Assembly: GCA_018895795.1 (NCBI GenBank) | Contig: JAHINZ010000458.1 | Span: 1 to 6,327 of the forward strand | Length of the DNA stretch: 6,327 bases | Direction: 5' to 3' | Source: Alphaproteobacteria bacterium | Lineage (GTDB): Bacteria > Pseudomonadota > Alphaproteobacteria > Caulobacterales > Caulobacteraceae | In this document: positions 4,577 through 6,327 of the stretch, in pieces | Layout of the letters: each line of letters begins with the position of its first letter | How positions within the stretch are numbered: the stretch's first letter is position 1 | Notes under the pieces: generated by a model | Seen by the model: only the letters and a program-made list of their open reading frames with translations | What the model was told of the DNA's origin: nothing | Databases searched by the model: none | Position numbers and translations under genes: made by a program

Positions 4577-4604
4577 TTGAGACGGCCGCAGGTCCGCTTA
4601 AATA
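4577..4604 (+). promoter_or_regulatory. Candidate promoter of the Tas-like/thpR operon
   Basis: TTGAGA (4577-4582) and TAAATA (4599-4604) are 16 bases apart, and GCTTAAAT resembles the Caulobacter -10 type GCTANAWC. A start near 4611 gives a leader of about 27 bases. GGAG (4629-4632) lies five bases before the ATG at 4638. It overlaps the divergent promoter region of the BI-1 gene. Confidence 0.5.
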
Positions 4605-4637
4605 GGTGCATCGCAAATCAAAACGGTCGGAGCGCGC

Positions 4638-5690
4638 ATGGACTATTCGGAACTGGGACGGACGGGCGTGAGGGTCTCGCGCTGCTGCCTGGGCACCATG
4701 ACCTGGGGCTCGCAGAACAGTGAAGCGGAGGCCCACGCCCAGATGGACTACGCGCTCGAGCGCGGCGTCAATTTCTGGGACACCGCCGAGATGTATTCCA
4801 GCCCGCCGGATCCGAAGACCCAGGGCAATACCGAGCGCCATATCGGCTCGTGGCTGCAAAAGACCGGCAAGCGGGATCAGATCATCCTGGCCTCCAAGGT
4901 CGCCGGTCGCGGCAGCGCCTTCGGCGGCCTGACCTGGATGCGCGCCGACGGCGCCTCGACCCGGCACACCCGGGCCCAGATCGACGAGGCCGTGGAAAAT
5001 TCGCTCAAGCGTCTCAACACCGACTATCTGGATCTCTACCAGCTGCACTGGCCCGACCGGCCGGTGCGGGTGTTCGGTGGCCAGACCTTCAAGGATTACG
5101 AGCAGGACTACGAGACCTTCGCCGACATCCTCGAGGCGCTGGACAAGCATGTGAAGAAGGGAACCCTGCGGGCCGTCGGCGTCTCCAACGAGTTCCCCTG
5201 GGGCGTGATGCGCTTCCTGGCCGAGAGCGAAAAACTCGGCCTGCCGCGCATCGCCTCCATCCAGAACGCCTATCACCTGGCCAACCGCACCTTCGAATAC
5301 GGCCTGGCCGAGATCGCCCTGCGCGAACAGGTCGGGCTGCTGGCCTATTCACCGCTGGCCCAGGGCGCCCTGACCGGCAAGTATCTCGACGGCGCCCTGC
5401 CGCCAGGCTCGCGCAAGGCGCTCTATAACCGCATGGCCCGTTATGAGGGTCCGGGCGCCGAAGCCGCGATCCGCGCCTATGTCGACCTGGCCGGCCAGCA
5501 TGGCCTGGACCCGGCTCAACTGGCGCTGAAGTTCTGCGACACCCGGCAGTTCGTGACCTCGACGATCATCGGGGCCACCTCGATGGCGCAGCTGACCACG
5601 GCCATCGACGCCTTTGACCTGACCTGGACCGATGAGCTGGAGAAGGCGGTCAACGCCGTGCATGCGATGCAGCCCAATCCTTGTCCCTGA
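4638..5690 (+). CDS. tas: Tas-like NADP(H)-dependent aldo-keto reductase
   Basis: The 350-residue product matches E. coli Tas along its length (Tas is about 346 residues). It should be a cytoplasmic TIM-barrel oxidoreductase that reduces carbonyl groups with NADPH; its true substrate is unknown. The catalytic tetrad is visible as D48 and Y53 (FWDTAEMYS), K87 (LASKVAG) and H137 (YQLHWPDRP). Other family features are GTMTWGSQNSEAEAHAQ (19-35), GVSNEFPWGVMRFL (181-194), IQNAYHLANRTFE (208-220), AYSPLAQGALTGKYL (236-250) and the cofactor-phosphate region IIGATSMAQL (310-319). The ATG at 4638 has GGAG at five bases and gives the usual N-terminus MDYSELGRTG. All catalytic residues are present. The stop codon overlaps the start of thpR by one base, so the two are probably one transcript. 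The symbol follows E. coli; orthology is inferred. Confidence 0.95.
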   Translation: MDYSELGRTGVRVSRCCLGTMTWGSQNSEAEAHAQMDYALERGVNFWDTAEMYSSPPDPKTQGNTERHIGSWLQKTGKRDQIILASKVAGRGSAFGGLTWMRADGASTRHTRAQIDEAVENSLKRLNTDYLDLYQLHWPDRPVRVFGGQTFKDYEQDYETFADILEALDKHVKKGTLRAVGVSNEFPWGVMRFLAESEKLGLPRIASIQNAYHLANRTFEYGLAEIALREQVGLLAYSPLAQGALTGKYLDGALPPGSRKALYNRMARYEGPGAEAAIRAYVDLAGQHGLDPAQLALKFCDTRQFVTSTIIGATSMAQLTTAIDAFDLTWTDELEKAVNAVHAMQPNPCP

Positions 5691-6226
5691 TGATCCGCCT
5701 GTTCACCGCCATCGCCGTCCCCGCCGAGATCGCTCAGGGCCTTCTGGCCCGCCAGCACGGGATCGAGGGCGCGCGCTGGCGGCCGCCGGCGGCCTTTCAC
5801 ATCACCTTGAAGTTCCTGGGCGATGTGCAGGAGCCGGTGGCGACCGAGCTGGATGAAGCCCTGGCGGCGATGGAGGCTCCGGCCTTGGACCTGATCTTGG
5901 CCGGGGTCGGGCATTTCGGCGAAGGGGCCGAGATCCACGCGGTCTGGGCCGGGGTCGACGACAATGCCGACCTGCGGCGACTGGCCAAGGCCCATGAGCG
6001 GGCGGCGCGGGAAGTCGGCCTCAAGCCCGAGGCGCGGCTCTACACGCCGCACGTTACCCTGGCCTATCTGAAGCGACCGTCGGTCCCCGAGGTCGGGGCC
6101 TGGGTCCAGGCCAACAACCTGTTGCGGTCGCCGGCGTTCCGGGTCGATCGGTTCGGCCTCTATTCCAGCTGGCTGGGCGGCGAGGGCTCGGTCTATCGGC
6201 TGGAGCGGGAGTATCGGCTGGGGTGA
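5690..6226 (+). CDS. thpR: RNA 2',3'-cyclic phosphodiesterase (2H family, LigT/ThpR)
   Basis: The enzyme opens 2',3'-cyclic phosphate ends of RNA to 2'-phosphates; the family was first named 2'-5' RNA ligase for the reverse reaction. The 178-residue product has the two HxTx motifs that define 2H phosphoesterases, HITL (37-40, in FHITLKFLG) and HVTL (121-124, in YTPHVTLAYLK). Length is normal. The N-terminus MIRLFTAIAVP and the end GSVYRLEREYRL are typical of the family. The ATG at 5690 shares one base with the upstream TGA (TGATG), the classic arrangement for translational coupling. A TTG at 5681 in the same frame would only add MSL and is less likely. The physiological role in bacteria is poorly known; tRNA or rRNA fragment ends are possible substrates. 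It is the last gene visible before a palindromic spacer. Confidence 0.95.
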   Translation: MIRLFTAIAVPAEIAQGLLARQHGIEGARWRPPAAFHITLKFLGDVQEPVATELDEALAAMEAPALDLILAGVGHFGEGAEIHAVWAGVDDNADLRRLAKAHERAAREVGLKPEARLYTPHVTLAYLKRPSVPEVGAWVQANNLLRSPAFRVDRFGLYSSWLGGEGSVYRLEREYRLG

Positions 6227-6271
6227 GCGAGAAACGGCGCCCCTCTCCGCCAACGCCGCGGGCCCCCTCCT

Positions 6272-6307
6272 GACCGCTTCGCGGTCCTCCTCCCCCTTTC
6301 AGGGGGA
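6272..6307. repeat. Double palindrome downstream of thpR
   Basis: GACCGC-TTC-GCGGTC (6272-6286) is a 6-bp hairpin. TCCCCCT-TTC-AGGGGGA (6291-6307) is a 7-bp hairpin. Only four bases lie between them, in a pyrimidine-rich stretch. There is no T run, so it is not a classic terminator, though it may end or stabilise the Tas-like/thpR mRNA. CTTCGCGGTC followed by CTCCCCC resembles dispersed intergenic repeats of Caulobacterales (recollection, unchecked). The element may continue past the window edge. Confidence 0.45.
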
Positions 6308-6327
6308 AGAGGATATCGGGCCCTTCA

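Noticed and set aside
4425..5276. A 283-residue minus-strand open frame over the aldo-keto reductase and the divergent promoter
   Set aside because: It is antisense to a gene with a complete catalytic tetrad, crosses the promoter region and shows no family motif.

Overview
The window looks like chromosomal DNA of a high-GC alphaproteobacterium, most likely Caulobacter or a close relative (Caulobacteraceae). Supporting this are strongly GC-biased third codon positions, a DUF2794 protein (a family I know only from alphaproteobacteria), and GC-rich palindromic repeats between genes. The genus is an inference. No phage or conjugation genes and no transposase are visible.

Layout: (1) 1-1167 is the C-terminal part of aconitase A, running off the left edge. 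Two perfect hairpins follow it (1180-1212 and 1222-1251). (2) 1305-2012 encodes an exported DUF1223 thioredoxin-like protein with a CSSC motif. (3) 2013-2671 is a 659-base stretch with no credible protein gene. It holds what I read as two tandem, diverged copies of a small RNA gene on the minus strand (about 2523-2387 and 2274-2143). Each copy has a CATAAA -10-like box, a long-range helix around a C7 tract, and an intrinsic terminator. (4) 2672-3013 encodes the DUF2794 protein. (5) 3023-3233 is a nested palindromic intergenic repeat with perfect 31-bp inner inverted arms. It fills the gap between two convergent genes and contains the stop codon of the next one. (6) 3230-3610 (minus) encodes a small secreted protein I do not recognise. 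(7) 3737-4489 (minus) encodes a seven-helix Bax inhibitor-1 family protein with a clear terminator (3683-3713). (8) A divergent promoter region (4490-4637) leads to 4638-5690, a Tas-like aldo-keto reductase. Its stop codon overlaps by one base the start of thpR, an RNA 2',3'-cyclic phosphodiesterase (5690-6226). (9) The right edge carries another small palindromic intergenic element.

The genes are mostly housekeeping or accessory metabolism and do not form one pathway. The Tas-like and thpR genes are probably co-transcribed and translationally coupled. The part most worth study is the paired small RNA locus. The two copies differ in most positions, yet they keep the same helix through different base pairs, an identical 20-base C-rich core, the same promoter-like spacing and the same type of terminator. 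This looks like a pair of sibling regulatory RNAs that could bind G-rich ribosome-binding sites.
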